A DNA stretch of 37,019 nt from the NCBI GenBank assembly GCA_964540135.1, contig CAZILK010000012.1, forward strand, positions 1 through 37,019. Direction: 5' to 3'. Position numbers and translations under genes: made by a program. The stretch comes from CAZCAQ01 sp964540135 (GTDB lineage Bacteria; Patescibacteriota; WWE3; UBA101185; UBA10185). Every line of letters starts with the position of its first letter. The stretch's first letter is position 1. Of the stretch, positions 7,002 to 15,342 are shown piece by piece. Below the pieces are notes generated by a model that saw only the letters and a program-made list of their open reading frames with translations, was not told the DNA's origin and searched no databases.

Positions 7002-8084
7002 ATGAAATACATGGATCTGGGAAACTCGGTTTCCCAAATACACACAATACAACAGCCTAAAAGAAATAAGCAGTCAGGTTTTGTAACCAAAAAGAAGCTT
7101 TTTTTGGGCCTCGGCATCTTTTTTATCCTAACTGTTGCCGGACTTCTCTTCTCAAAGAACCTTAAGTCAATTTTTAACCCCATTACTATTGCAGGCGAGA
7201 TTTCCACTGCAAATCTAAAAGAAACTGACGGTAGAACTAATATTCTGGTCCTTGGCTCTGACCAGCGAACTAAGAGCAAGATAAACGACGGCGCCTTTTT
7301 AACTGATACGATTTTAGTTGCATCAATTGGAAGAGTTGAAAATAATGTTGTTTTAATCTCACTCCCAAGAGATTTGTGGGTACAAGCTCCGTCAGGATAT
7401 AGTGAAAAGATTAACGCTATGTACTCTTATGGTGGTGCTAGTGAGGTATCAAAAGCTGTTGAAACAGTTCTTGGGATTCCAATTCATTATCATATTGTTG
7501 TTAACTTTGACTTATTCATGGATTCTATCGAGCACCTTGGTGGGGTTGAGGTTAATGTTGAGCACGCCTTTACTGACTACAATTATCCGGTTGAAGGTAA
7601 AGAAAACGCTCCTGATAGTCAAAGATATCAAACAGTTACATTTAAAGCGGGAAAACAAGTTATGGATGGTGATACCGCACTTAAGTACGTGAGATCGCGT
7701 AAAGGAACTAATGGCGAGGATACTGATTTTGCTCGTTCCAAAAGGCAACAACTGCTGCTTATGGCTTTAAAAAACAAAATATTAAATCCTACGACTTTTC
7801 TTGATGTAACTAAGCTCTCTGGCCTTTATAAAAGTTATTCAAGCAATGTTGATACAAACATTGATTTACCAACAGCTCAGGGTTTCTTTTTCTTATCAAG
7901 ACAGGTGTCGTTTGATAAAGTAAGATCTATTGTTCTAGACGATAGGAGTGGGGCAAACGAAGGCGGATTACTTTACTCGCCAGAAGATAAAACTCTATAT
8001 GGTGGAAGATATGTTTTAGTACCTAAAGCTGGAAACTTTTCACAGTTGCATGCGTATGTTCAGCGGTATATGTTTGGTGAGTAA
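7002..8084 (+). CDS. LytR-CpsA-Psr (LCP) family cell-wall ligase
   Basis: A 360-residue membrane-anchored protein: basic cytoplasmic N-terminus (about 1-30), one membrane segment (LFLGLGIFFILTVAGLLF, about 33-50), then an extracellular LCP domain with NILVLGSDQR, TDTILVASI, VVLISLPRDLWV, INAMYSYGG, LGGVEVNV and LKYVRSRKG. The Arg and Asp residues of GSDQR, LPRDLW and YVRSR are those that bind the polyprenyl pyrophosphate in this family. LCP enzymes attach anionic glycopolymers to peptidoglycan or protein, so the cell probably has such a wall polymer. It starts 2 nt after tpiA and its TAA overlaps the next ATG by 1 nt. No Shine-Dalgarno is visible. Confidence 0.93.
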   Translation: MKYMDLGNSVSQIHTIQQPKRNKQSGFVTKKKLFLGLGIFFILTVAGLLFSKNLKSIFNPITIAGEISTANLKETDGRTNILVLGSDQRTKSKINDGAFLTDTILVASIGRVENNVVLISLPRDLWVQAPSGYSEKINAMYSYGGASEVSKAVETVLGIPIHYHIVVNFDLFMDSIEHLGGVEVNVEHAFTDYNYPVEGKENAPDSQRYQTVTFKAGKQVMDGDTALKYVRSRKGTNGEDTDFARSKRQQLLLMALKNKILNPTTFLDVTKLSGLYKSYSSNVDTNIDLPTAQGFFFLSRQVSFDKVRSIVLDDRSGANEGGLLYSPEDKTLYGGRYVLVPKAGNFSQLHAYVQRYMFGE

Positions 8085-8800
8085 TGCTTTTTGTAATTCA
8101 CAGCCAGAATAGTTCATTTGTTGAGGAAGAGCTTCGTCGTGTCAAAAAGAAATTTGATATGCTTGAACACATTGAACACCTTGCTAAAGATATTTCTCCA
8201 GCAAAGCTTTTTGATATTACCAGTACCTATGATATTTTCCAGAATCCGCCGCATATTGTAGTTAGATTTGATAAGACAGTTGACCCAGAGCCCTACTACG
8301 ATATCTCTGCCAAAATATTCAAAACCTCACCTACCACTTTTGTGTTTCCATATGACCTGGCCCAAACTCACCCGTTTATTAAAAATGTTTCTAAAGTAAA
8401 GTTTGAAGTTCGGACTATGCAGTCAGCAAGTTTTCCAAAGGTGTTTGGTTTTGTTGATAGCGTTTTTCAACAAAACAGAGACTTAGCCTACAAACAGCTC
8501 AATCAGCTGCTACTTGAAGGGACTGATCAGTTTTACATTTTTTCAATGGTGCTATACGGTCTTCGGAATATTTACTTTGCAATATTTCAAAGTCCTGAGT
8601 TTTACGCTCTTAAAGACTATTCGCAGAATAAAGCTTTGACACAAAGCAAGAAATACACAGAGGACGCTGTCATAGAGCTATTCAACTATATTTATACGGT
8701 AGAGAAGAAGATAAAGACAGGGATTTATTCAGTTGAAGTGGGGTTAAGTTTGGTTGTGGAAAAGATTTTGTCTTATACTAAAAGCAATGTCACTATTTAA
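8084..8800 (+). CDS. holA: DNA polymerase III delta subunit-like protein
   Basis: A 238-residue protein resembling the clamp-loader delta subunit, best in its C-terminal helical part: ASFPKVFGFVDSVFQQNRDLAYKQLNQLL (about 113-141), then YIFSMVLYGLRNIYFA and a final helix pair with VEKKIKTG. Delta opens the sliding clamp during replication. The usual length is near 340, so the N-terminal AAA-like part is much reduced, a shortening often seen in small-genome lineages. It overlaps the LCP stop by one base (TAATG) and overlaps the sortase start by 14 nt. The assignment rests on the helical pattern and is less secure than that of its neighbours. Confidence 0.72.
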   Translation: MLFVIHSQNSSFVEEELRRVKKKFDMLEHIEHLAKDISPAKLFDITSTYDIFQNPPHIVVRFDKTVDPEPYYDISAKIFKTSPTTFVFPYDLAQTHPFIKNVSKVKFEVRTMQSASFPKVFGFVDSVFQQNRDLAYKQLNQLLLEGTDQFYIFSMVLYGLRNIYFAIFQSPEFYALKDYSQNKALTQSKKYTEDAVIELFNYIYTVEKKIKTGIYSVEVGLSLVVEKILSYTKSNVTI

Positions 8801-9527
8801 TAACTCACCTGCGTATTTCAAACCAACAAAGATTGCTAAAAAAGAGCAGTCTGAGCTTTTGTTTAAAAACAAAAATTATACTTTCTGGGGAAGCTCAGTT
8901 ATCTTTCCCGCAGCTCCCTTTATTTTAGTAGCAGTAATCTTAATAACTCAGGTTTTTATTCCGTTGTATTTTTTTGAGACTAAGACAACTGAATTACCAG
9001 CCGTTGCTAAGACAAGTGTCCTTGGCTTCTCTTCTGGCTTTAGAGATTTTACTTTTAACGAACTTGAGGTTCAAAACACACCAGTTGATGCAAACGCCCC
9101 TGAGTTTTTTTACCTGACAGTTCCTAGCCTTGGTATTAAAGATGCAGTTGTTAAGACTAATTCTTTGGATCTCAGCCCTGATGATTACATCGGACATTAT
9201 AACGGATCAGCATTACCGGGAAGTGTCGGTACAACGTATCTATACGGCCACTCTGTGCTGCCTGTTTTTTATAATCCGCACAATTATAAAACTATCTTTT
9301 CCAAACTGGATAAGCTTGTAGCAGGAGACGAAATTATTGTTAACTACAACAATGTGAAGCATAGTTATATAGTCGAAAGCTCAAGCGAGTTGAAGGTTTC
9401 CGATGTTCATCCTCTTAAAAACAAGCGTCCGGAGTATCTAAATGATTCTAGTTTGGTCTTAATGACCTGTTGGCCTGCAGGTACTAAAATGAAGAGGTTT
9501 GAGGTGATTGCAGTACTTAAAAATTAA
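8787..9527 (+). CDS. Sortase
   Basis: A 246-residue class-C/D/E-like sortase with an N-terminal membrane anchor (about 36-62, IFPAAPFILVAVILITQVF) and an extracellular beta-barrel. The catalytic triad is visible: His in TYLYGHS (about residue 154), Cys228 in LVLMTCWPAGT and Arg237 in KMKRFEVIAV. Sortases cut a C-terminal LPxTG-like signal and join the protein to the wall or to another subunit. A fitting substrate with VPNTG is encoded convergently just 5 bases away. The start ATG 8787 overlaps holA by 14 nt; an upstream GTG at 8754 is less likely because it adds residues before the basic N-terminus. Confidence 0.93.
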   Translation: MSLFNNSPAYFKPTKIAKKEQSELLFKNKNYTFWGSSVIFPAAPFILVAVILITQVFIPLYFFETKTTELPAVAKTSVLGFSSGFRDFTFNELEVQNTPVDANAPEFFYLTVPSLGIKDAVVKTNSLDLSPDDYIGHYNGSALPGSVGTTYLYGHSVLPVFYNPHNYKTIFSKLDKLVAGDEIIVNYNNVKHSYIVESSSELKVSDVHPLKNKRPEYLNDSSLVLMTCWPAGTKMKRFEVIAVLKN

Positions 9528-9532
9528 GCTGA

Positions 9533-10066
9533 CTATAATCTTTTTGTGATCTCTTTTTCGAATCTACTCAATGCTTGTTTTCTTGGGTTGTTAATAATTG
9601 TAATCATACCGACTACAAGAATTAAGAAAGAGAGTAGAAAAGATATAGTTATACCTACTGTACCGGTATTTGGAACACTAGGAGTACTTTCTGTAGCATC
9701 AGTTCCACCGGTTGTATCATCGCCTCCGGAAGTGTCTCCTGCCGCAGCTAGTAAACCTGAATCGTCATTTGTTGTAGGTACCGGGTCGCCGTCATCACCG
9801 TCTGTACCGGAAATATCAGTACCGTTCCCTGTAGCTGCTTGTAATACTGCCGGCTGCTCTTTACCGACCTGAGCACTAGCCAGCTCTTTAAAAGGGCTTG
9901 TGGTGGTTTCAGTGTTGGTCTGATCCTCAACTTTAAAAGCTGTAGGGTTTCCTTGTTCAAGGCTTGTTACGTTTAGTGATGAGGATAAAACACTTCCTAC
10001 GATTGCAAGAAATGCCGCGACAACTATAAAGGTTTTGAATCCGTTTTTCGATTGGTTACTATTCAT
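9533..10066 (-). CDS. Sortase-anchored surface protein (VPNTG signal)
   Basis: A 177-residue exported protein. It has an N-terminal signal or anchor (about 11-31, KTFIVVAAFLAIVGSVL), a low-complexity Asp/Gly/Thr-rich middle (about 75-128) likely to be flexible and acidic, then a sorting signal: VPNTG (131-135), a hydrophobic helix (137-157) and a basic tail. The charged tail of about 20 residues is longer than usual. It is the obvious substrate of the convergent sortase. The start ATG overlaps the stop of the upstream 59-residue gene by 8 nt, so it is coupled to the pilN/pilO-like operon. Its cell-surface role is unknown. Confidence 0.82.
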   Translation of the reverse strand: MNSNQSKNGFKTFIVVAAFLAIVGSVLSSSLNVTSLEQGNPTAFKVEDQTNTETTTSPFKELASAQVGKEQPAVLQAATGNGTDISGTDGDDGDPVPTTNDDSGLLAAAGDTSGGDDTTGGTDATESTPSVPNTGTVGITISFLLSFLILVVGMITIINNPRKQALSRFEKEITKRL

Positions 10067-10238
10067 TGGCAGGCTTTATTTTTGTTAGATACTCTACGTC
10101 AATTGTAGCACCTATCAAAAGTAAATTGCCAATACTTTCTTTAGGTTCCAGTTCTAAACTCGCAATCTTTGAGTTACCAACAGACCAGATGTAGTAACTA
10201 AGAAGCGTTATTGTCAGTATTAGTAAAAGATTTTTCAT
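10059..10238 (-). CDS. Small membrane protein, 59 residues
   Basis: A short gene starting MKNLLLILTITLLSYYIW, i.e. a signal peptide or membrane helix (residues 2-20), followed by about 38 residues outside (SLELEPKESIGNLLLIGA and a short Lys-rich end). It fits exactly between its neighbours: its ATG lies one base after the pilO-like stop and its TAG overlaps the start of the sortase substrate gene by 8 nt. That packing is the main reason to call it real. By position (after pilN and pilO) it could be a minimal PilP-like partner, but no sequence feature shows that. Confidence 0.6.
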   Translation of the reverse strand: MKNLLLILTITLLSYYIWSVGNSKIASLELEPKESIGNLLLIGATIDVEYLTKIKPANE

Positions 10239-10239
10239 A

Positions 10240-10788
10240 TTAGTTAATCGTAAATATCTTTAGTCCAATTTTCACCTGTTTTTTACCGTAATTAGCTTCA
10301 TAGGTTATTTTTTCAACAATTGATAATCTGGGAAGAGTGTTAATTGAAGCTATAAGTCCTAGGGTATCTGCGTCATCGTTCTCGCTTGAAAACTCGACAG
10401 TTGCAATAGTAACTTGGTTTTGCTCTGGTGCAAATTCTATTTTTTCAATCCCATAACCATATCCAGCACTCGTATCTATAATAAATTCTACAAATTCTTC
10501 ATAAGATAGTGTTTTTGGCAAAAGGTCATCAAGAAGCCTTGTATTAGTTTGAAGGTCTTGGAGTAATTTTGCATTTTTCTCGAGTGAATTTATATTGTCA
10601 TCGAGTTTAGCAATTTGCTCGGTATGTTCCTGAGTCTTAGCGTTATGAAGTTTAATTTTATCTATATTGCTTCTAATGCCCCATAAGCCAAACTGGAAGA
10701 AAACGAACAGCGCGAAGAAAAAGTACATTGCTACTCTTGAGGTTGAGCTTTGTTTAAAATTGATGCTATTTATAAATTTATTGATCAC
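10240..10788 (-). CDS. PilO-like type IV pilus assembly protein
   Basis: A 182-residue bitopic membrane protein: short cytoplasmic N-terminus, one membrane helix (about 20-38, VAMYFFFALFVFFQFGLWG), a coiled coil (about 40-85), then a ferredoxin-like domain. This is the PilO layout; PilN/PilO pairs form the inner-membrane alignment complex of type IV pili. The GTG start at 10788 has GGAGGTG about 8 nt upstream and overlaps the stop of the preceding gene by 4 nt. The assignment is by architecture and by pairing with the PilN-like gene, since PilO sequences vary widely. Confidence 0.68.
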   Translation of the reverse strand: MINKFINSINFKQSSTSRVAMYFFFALFVFFQFGLWGIRSNIDKIKLHNAKTQEHTEQIAKLDDNINSLEKNAKLLQDLQTNTRLLDDLLPKTLSYEEFVEFIIDTSAGYGYGIEKIEFAPEQNQVTIATVEFSSENDDADTLGLIASINTLPRLSIVEKITYEANYGKKQVKIGLKIFTIN

Positions 10789-11396
10789 AAAAATAACACC
10801 TCCATCTCTATCGTGTATATCTCATCAAATGGGTTGAGGTACGCTTGAAGGATTGCAATTTCCTTAATGTTGTCTTTTTCAACAAGAGCGTTTAATAAAG
10901 TGGTAACTTCTAAGACATTGCTCCTTTGAATTTTAAATCGAAGCAAATTAGTGCTTTCTTCAAAATCAAACTCACGTAAGGTATTGTCAGCTCCTACTTC
11001 AATTAGGGTTTGCGTAATCTTTTGCACATTCGCCTTTTTAGGCGATTCTTGTTTATGAACCTCAATGGCTTTATTCACTTTAACAGCCTCGGAGTTAGTC
11101 TCTGTTAGATCTCTTGCTTGAAGGATTTTAACATCCAGCTCTCTAGCAGCTTTTTGTGTTGCAAGGCCGGTTGTATACGCGAGTACTAGTGTTATAAAAA
11201 AGAGTAGTAAAATACTAAACGCAACGATTCTGCAGAGCTGAACGTATTTATTTTTATAAGCTGTTGTTTGGAGAGCTGAGGAAGTACTTGGATCGTAGAG
11301 ATTAGGACTGATCGAGTTTACCGGCTGGTTGATTGAGTTGAGTTCGGGACTATTTTGCGTTTGCTCGCTTTTTTGGTTCAGCAGGTTTAGTTTCAT
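10785..11396 (-). CDS. PilN-like type IV pilus assembly protein
   Basis: A 203-residue bitopic protein: a disordered cytoplasmic N-terminus rich in Asn/Ser/Gln (about 1-48), a membrane helix (about 57-77, CRIVAFSILLLFFITLVLAY), a helical linker and a C-terminal alpha/beta domain ending in EIYTIEMEVLFL. PilN normally begins with a motif that binds PilM; only a trace (MKLNLLN) is present here, resembling the IKINLLP-type motif. The start ATG 11396 lies inside rpsT, giving a 47-nt overlap in a different frame; TTG 11405 is a less likely alternative. Overlap by 4 nt with the pilO-like gene supports the pair. Confidence 0.7.
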   Translation of the reverse strand: MKLNLLNQKSEQTQNSPELNSINQPVNSISPNLYDPSTSSALQTTAYKNKYVQLCRIVAFSILLLFFITLVLAYTTGLATQKAARELDVKILQARDLTETNSEAVKVNKAIEVHKQESPKKANVQKITQTLIEVGADNTLREFDFEESTNLLRFKIQRSNVLEVTTLLNALVEKDNIKEIAILQAYLNPFDEIYTIEMEVLFL

Positions 11397-11658
11397 GGGC
11401 AGCAATCTTCTTAGCCATTCTTGACTTAATACGGCCAGCCTTATTCTTGTGAATTACCTTTTCTTTTGTGGCTTTATCGACAACTTTTTGTAAGGCTTTT
11501 AATTCTTCATTAAGTATATCAATATTTGCACCCTTTGTTTCAAGTGTTTTAAGAAGTGCCTTTTTTATAGAGTATATTCTTCTCTTCCAAAACTGGTTGT
11601 GTTCGTACTTAGTTTTACTCTGTTTTTGGGCCTTTTTGGCCGATTTAGTGTTTGGCAT
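11350..11658 (-). CDS. rpsT: Ribosomal protein S20
   Basis: Small-subunit protein binding the 5' domain of 16S rRNA. The sequence starts MPNTKSAKKAQKQSKTKY with further basic stretches (HNQFWKRR, IHKNKAGRIKSRMAKKI) and the normal helical-hairpin length, about 102 residues. The ATG at 11658 is chosen over 11679 because MPNTKSAKKA is the family N-terminus. It is the first gene of a minus-strand operon and its 3' end overlaps the pilN-like start by 47 nt. It is divergent from murJ. A reverse-strand TATCAT 11 nt before the ATG may be its -10, but the promoter is not clear. Confidence 0.93.
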   Translation of the reverse strand: MPNTKSAKKAQKQSKTKYEHNQFWKRRIYSIKKALLKTLETKGANIDILNEELKALQKVVDKATKEKVIHKNKAGRIKSRMAKKIAAHETKPAEPKKRANAK

Positions 11659-11758
11659 AAGCAAGGCATATGATAACATATGAAAGTCAAATTAAAAAGC
11701 ATGAAATATATAGGCTGTTTAGTATGCCTAATATCGACTTGATTTTAAAAGGAAATTA

Positions 11759-13411
11759 TTGAAAATATCTGTGTTTTCCAAAAGTGGGTTTTTTCTGAAT
11801 ACCCAAAATACAATCGTATCCGCAGCCTTAGTCGTGTCTGGGATGTATGGGGTTGCGGCTTTTCTTGGACTTATTAGAACAAGGTTGTTAACCCACTATT
11901 TTGGTGCATCCGATAGTTTAGGTATATTTTATACTGCTGATCGTATTCCAAGCCTAATTTACTCATTTTTAGTTGTAGGAACACTATCTGTAGTGTTTAT
12001 TCCAGTTTTTACTCAAACTTATAATAAGAGCAAAGACGATTCGTGGACTTTCGCCTCGACTGTAATAACACTTGGTACGGGTGCTTTTTTTATCCTCGGT
12101 ACTATTGCATTTATCTTCGCCGAGCCTATACTTGCGGCTTTATCAGTTGGTAGGTTTGGTATAGCAGATCTGAGTCTTGGCGTTGGGCTTATGCGGGTAA
12201 TGATCGCTGGTCAATTAATTCTTGTTATAAGTAGTTTTTTTTCAGCAATCCTTCAGTCTTTCAGATACTTTTTTATATCTGCACTGGCTCCTGTTATGTA
12301 TAACCTTGGAATGCTTATTGGCACAATAGCTTTTCACGGCTCTTTTGGTATCTATGCTCCTGCAATTGGTGTCATTGTTGGTGCATGTCTCCACCTGCTT
12401 ATTCAGCTACCTGTAATTGTTTTTATAGTAAAATTTAAATTCACTCCAAAGCTTGATATTCGCGCAAAAAGTTTTAGAGATCTAGCAAAGATGTTGCCCT
12501 CAAGAATGTTTGGTGCAGCAGTATCCCAGATTGCACCAACCGTTAATAACTCACTAGCAGTTTTAGTTTCAACATCCTCGGTTGTTCTCCTTCGCAATGC
12601 CGTTCAAATCCAAAGCTTTCCTGTATATCTCTTTGGTGCATCTATGGCTCAAGCCGCTTTGCCGACACTATCTCTTGAGAGTGGAGAGGATCAGTTAGAA
12701 AAGTTCAAAAAGACTTTTTTAACAACATTTCACCAGATGATGTTTTTTGTAATGCCGGCTGGTGTACTTTTGTTAATCCTTAGAGTTCCTGTTGTAAGGT
12801 TTGCTGTTGGAACACCAAACTACACTTGGGACGCGACATTAACAACTGCTTTAGTGCTCGGCCTTTTTAGTATATCTACCTTCTCACAGAGCAGTAACTA
12901 CCTATTAAATAGAGCTTTCTATGCATTAAAAGACACCCTTTCCCCGGTACTTGTTTCTGTGTTCACTATTTCTGTAAGTACAGCGGTTTCATTGTTTTTA
13001 ATCATAGTTAAAGGTTACGGTGTTTGGTCAGTAGCTCTTGCTTTTTCAATAGGATCTTTTCTTGATCTTGTAATCATGATGTACCTTATTTCAAGAAAAC
13101 TGGGTGGTTTTAGTTTTAGCGAGGCCATTTTACCGTTTATAAAAATCAGTACTGCGTCTATTTTTATGGGATTTAGTCTTTATCTACCTATAAAGCTCTT
13201 AGATATTAAATACATTGATACTTCAAGAACATTAAACCTGCTTGTGCTTACTGTTATAGCGAGCCTAGCGGGATCTATCTCTTATCTTGTTTTCACCAAA
13301 CTCTTAAAAGTGGAAGAAGTTAGTTTGCTGTATAAACTCCTTAAGAAGTTTAATTTAAAAGCAGTTACTCCAGAACATACAGCTGGAATTTCAGAGGCAC
13401 CAGTTGAATAA
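11759..13411 (+). CDS. murJ: Lipid II flippase MurJ
   Basis: A 550-residue integral membrane protein of the MATE-like MVF superfamily that moves lipid II across the membrane for peptidoglycan synthesis. It has about 14 hydrophobic segments. Family blocks are visible near the N-terminus (GVAAFLGLIRTRLLTHYFGAS; DRIPSLIYSFLVVGTLSVVFIPVF) and in the middle (LPSRMFGAAVSQIAPTVNN; ASMAQAALPTLS; NRAFYALKDT). The TTG start at 11759 is supported by AAAAGGA 6 nt upstream. The stop overlaps the lepA start by 8 nt. Its presence argues for a real peptidoglycan wall, consistent with the LCP and sortase genes. Confidence 0.95.
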   Translation: MKISVFSKSGFFLNTQNTIVSAALVVSGMYGVAAFLGLIRTRLLTHYFGASDSLGIFYTADRIPSLIYSFLVVGTLSVVFIPVFTQTYNKSKDDSWTFASTVITLGTGAFFILGTIAFIFAEPILAALSVGRFGIADLSLGVGLMRVMIAGQLILVISSFFSAILQSFRYFFISALAPVMYNLGMLIGTIAFHGSFGIYAPAIGVIVGACLHLLIQLPVIVFIVKFKFTPKLDIRAKSFRDLAKMLPSRMFGAAVSQIAPTVNNSLAVLVSTSSVVLLRNAVQIQSFPVYLFGASMAQAALPTLSLESGEDQLEKFKKTFLTTFHQMMFFVMPAGVLLLILRVPVVRFAVGTPNYTWDATLTTALVLGLFSISTFSQSSNYLLNRAFYALKDTLSPVLVSVFTISVSTAVSLFLIIVKGYGVWSVALAFSIGSFLDLVIMMYLISRKLGGFSFSEAILPFIKISTASIFMGFSLYLPIKLLDIKYIDTSRTLNLLVLTVIASLAGSISYLVFTKLLKVEEVSLLYKLLKKFNLKAVTPEHTAGISEAPVE

Positions 13412-15205
13412 TACAATTCGTAATTTTTGCATAATTGCCCATATCGATCACGGCAAATCAACCCTTGCAGATAGACTGCTTGAATTAACAGGGACCGTTG
13501 AAAAAAGAAAGCTCCAAGCCCAGCAACTTGATAGCATGGATCTTGAGCGTGAAAAAGGCATAACCATTAAACTTAAAGCTGTCAGGATGGGCTATAAGCT
13601 TGATGGTATTGACTATCAACTCAATCTTATTGATACTCCAGGCCATGTTGATTTCTCATATGAAGTATCAAGATCTCTTGCTGCCTGTGAGGGGGCAATT
13701 CTTGTTGTTGACGCAAGTCAAGGCATTGAAGCGCAAACTGTTTCAAATGTTTATAAAGCATTTGAGGCAGGACTTACAATAATTCCTGTTTTAAACAAAA
13801 TTGATCTTCCGGGGATTGAACTTGAGAAAATAACTGACGACTTAAATCAAACCTTTGGTTTTAAGCCGGAAGAAATCCTACATGTTTCTGCAAAAACAGG
13901 AGAGGGTGTCGAGGCACTTGTTCGTGAGGTAATTACAAGAATTCCAGCTGCCGGGTCTCAAAGTGAAAAAGAGTTCAAAGCGCTTATTTTTGATACTTAT
14001 TACGACGACTTTTTAGGAGTTGTCGCAATTATTAGAGTTTCTGAAGGGTCTATTTCTCAAAAAGATATTCTCTCAAGACGCAGACTTAGATATTTTGCTA
14101 CACAAGGCATTTCACTTGCTGAAGAAATAGGAGTTCTTGTTCCAGAGAGAAAGAAATTCTCAGAGTTGAGTGCCGGAGAAGTAGGTTATATAGCTACCGG
14201 TCTTAAGGATATAAAAATGGCTAAAGTTGGTGATACAGTTACTTTTGAAGACTGCAAAGAAGTTACTCCGCTCCCAGGATATAAAGAGATTAAACCTTTA
14301 GTTTTTGCATCTATTTATACAATTGATACAGCAAAATTCCCTGAACTTAGAGAAGCTTTAGGAAAGCTGTCACTTTCTGATGCAGCGCTTACTTATGAAC
14401 CAGAAAATAGCGGAGCACTCGGCTTTGGCTTTAGGTGCGGCTTTCTTGGACTTCTTCACAGTGAAATAGTGCAGGAAAGGCTTGAGCGCGAATATAATCT
14501 TGAGCTTATCTCAACAACCCCAATGGTTGAATATAGAGTTAAACAAACCGATGGAACAGAGAGGTATATTAAATCTGCCGCAGACTTCCCAGATATTACA
14601 AAGATCGAACAGATCTATGAGCCGTGGATCCTACTAACGATTGTTACTCCGTCAAAATACACAGGAGCGATCATTACACTTTGTGAAAAAAATAGAGGAA
14701 TACTTAAAAAGATGGAATACCCCAGTGCTATAAGAGTACTTTTTGAATATGAGCTGCCGTTATCAGGAATTATTCATAATTTTTATGATGATTTAAAATC
14801 TGTATCTTCAGGCTATGCAAGTCTTGATTATGAGTTTTTGAATTATAGACCGGTAAACGCTGTAAAAATGGATATTTTAGTTCACGGGGAAGAAGTTCCA
14901 GCTCTTGCCCAGGTCGTATTAAAAGAAACATCTCATGAAGAAGGGAAAAAGATTTTGCAAAAACTAAAAACCTTAATTCCCCACCAACAATTTAAAGTGA
15001 GCCTTCAAGCTGCTATCAATCAAAAGATCATTGCAAGAGAAGATATTTCAAGTGTTGGTAAATCAGTGCTTGCTGGTATCTCAGGAGGACATAGAGAGAG
15101 AAAAGATAAGCTGATTGATAGGCAGAAAAAAGGTAAAGCAAGACTTAAGATGGTTGGACGTGTTGCCATACCTCAAGAAGCTTTTAGAGAGGTGCTTAAG
15201 AGCTA
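13404..15205 (+). CDS. lepA: Elongation factor 4 (LepA), last residues in assembly gap
   Basis: Ribosomal GTPase that back-translocates or helps remodel stalled ribosomes. G motifs are AHIDHGKST, IDTPGHVDF and NKIDLPG; the LepA-specific C-terminal domain ends GRVAIPQEAFREVLKS just before the N run. The 600 codons seen match the family length (about 600), so only a few residues are missing. Any translation through the Ns to 15317 is artificial. The TTG start at 13404 overlaps murJ by 8 nt and gives the usual NNTIRNFCIIAHIDHG N-terminus. Confidence 0.97.
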
Positions 15206-15305
15206 NNNNNNNNNNNNNNNNNNNNNNNNNNNNNNNNNNNNNNNNNNNNNNNNNNNNNNNNNNNNNNNNNNNNNNNNNNNNNNNNNNNNNNNNNNNNNNN
15301 NNNNN
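15206..15305. other. Assembly gap (100 N)
   Basis: Exactly 100 unknown bases, the usual placeholder for a scaffold join, so the true distance is unknown. It removes the lepA stop codon and whatever lies before the hrcA promoter, whose -35 starts on the first base after the gap. Confidence 0.98.
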
Positions 15306-15340
15306 TTGACACTCTAGCACTCAAAGCTATATAGTGATAA
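15306..15340 (+). promoter_or_regulatory. hrcA operon promoter with CIRCE element
   Basis: A consensus -35 TTGACA (15306-15311) and a -10 TATATA (15328-15333, 16-bp spacer; ATATAG at 17 bp) are followed by the hrcA ATG at 15343. Across them lies a CIRCE-like inverted repeat: CTAGCACTC (15314-15322), exactly 9 bases, TAGTGATAA (15332-15340). The consensus is TTAGCACTC-N9-GAGTGCTAA, so the left half matches 8 of 9 and the right 7 of 9. CIRCE is the HrcA operator, and HrcA is the first gene downstream, so autorepression of the heat-shock operon is expected. Confidence 0.82.
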
Positions 15341-15342
15341 CC

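Noticed and set aside
9546..9872. 108-codon plus-strand frame rich in Pro, Ser and Val
   Set aside because: Antisense to the low-complexity part of the VPNTG surface protein, which has signal peptide, sorting motif and operon spacing.
15206..15317. Continuation of lepA through the N run to a downstream stop
   Set aside because: Unknown bases cannot be translated and the stop at 15315-15317 lies inside the hrcA promoter; lepA already has full family length at 15205.
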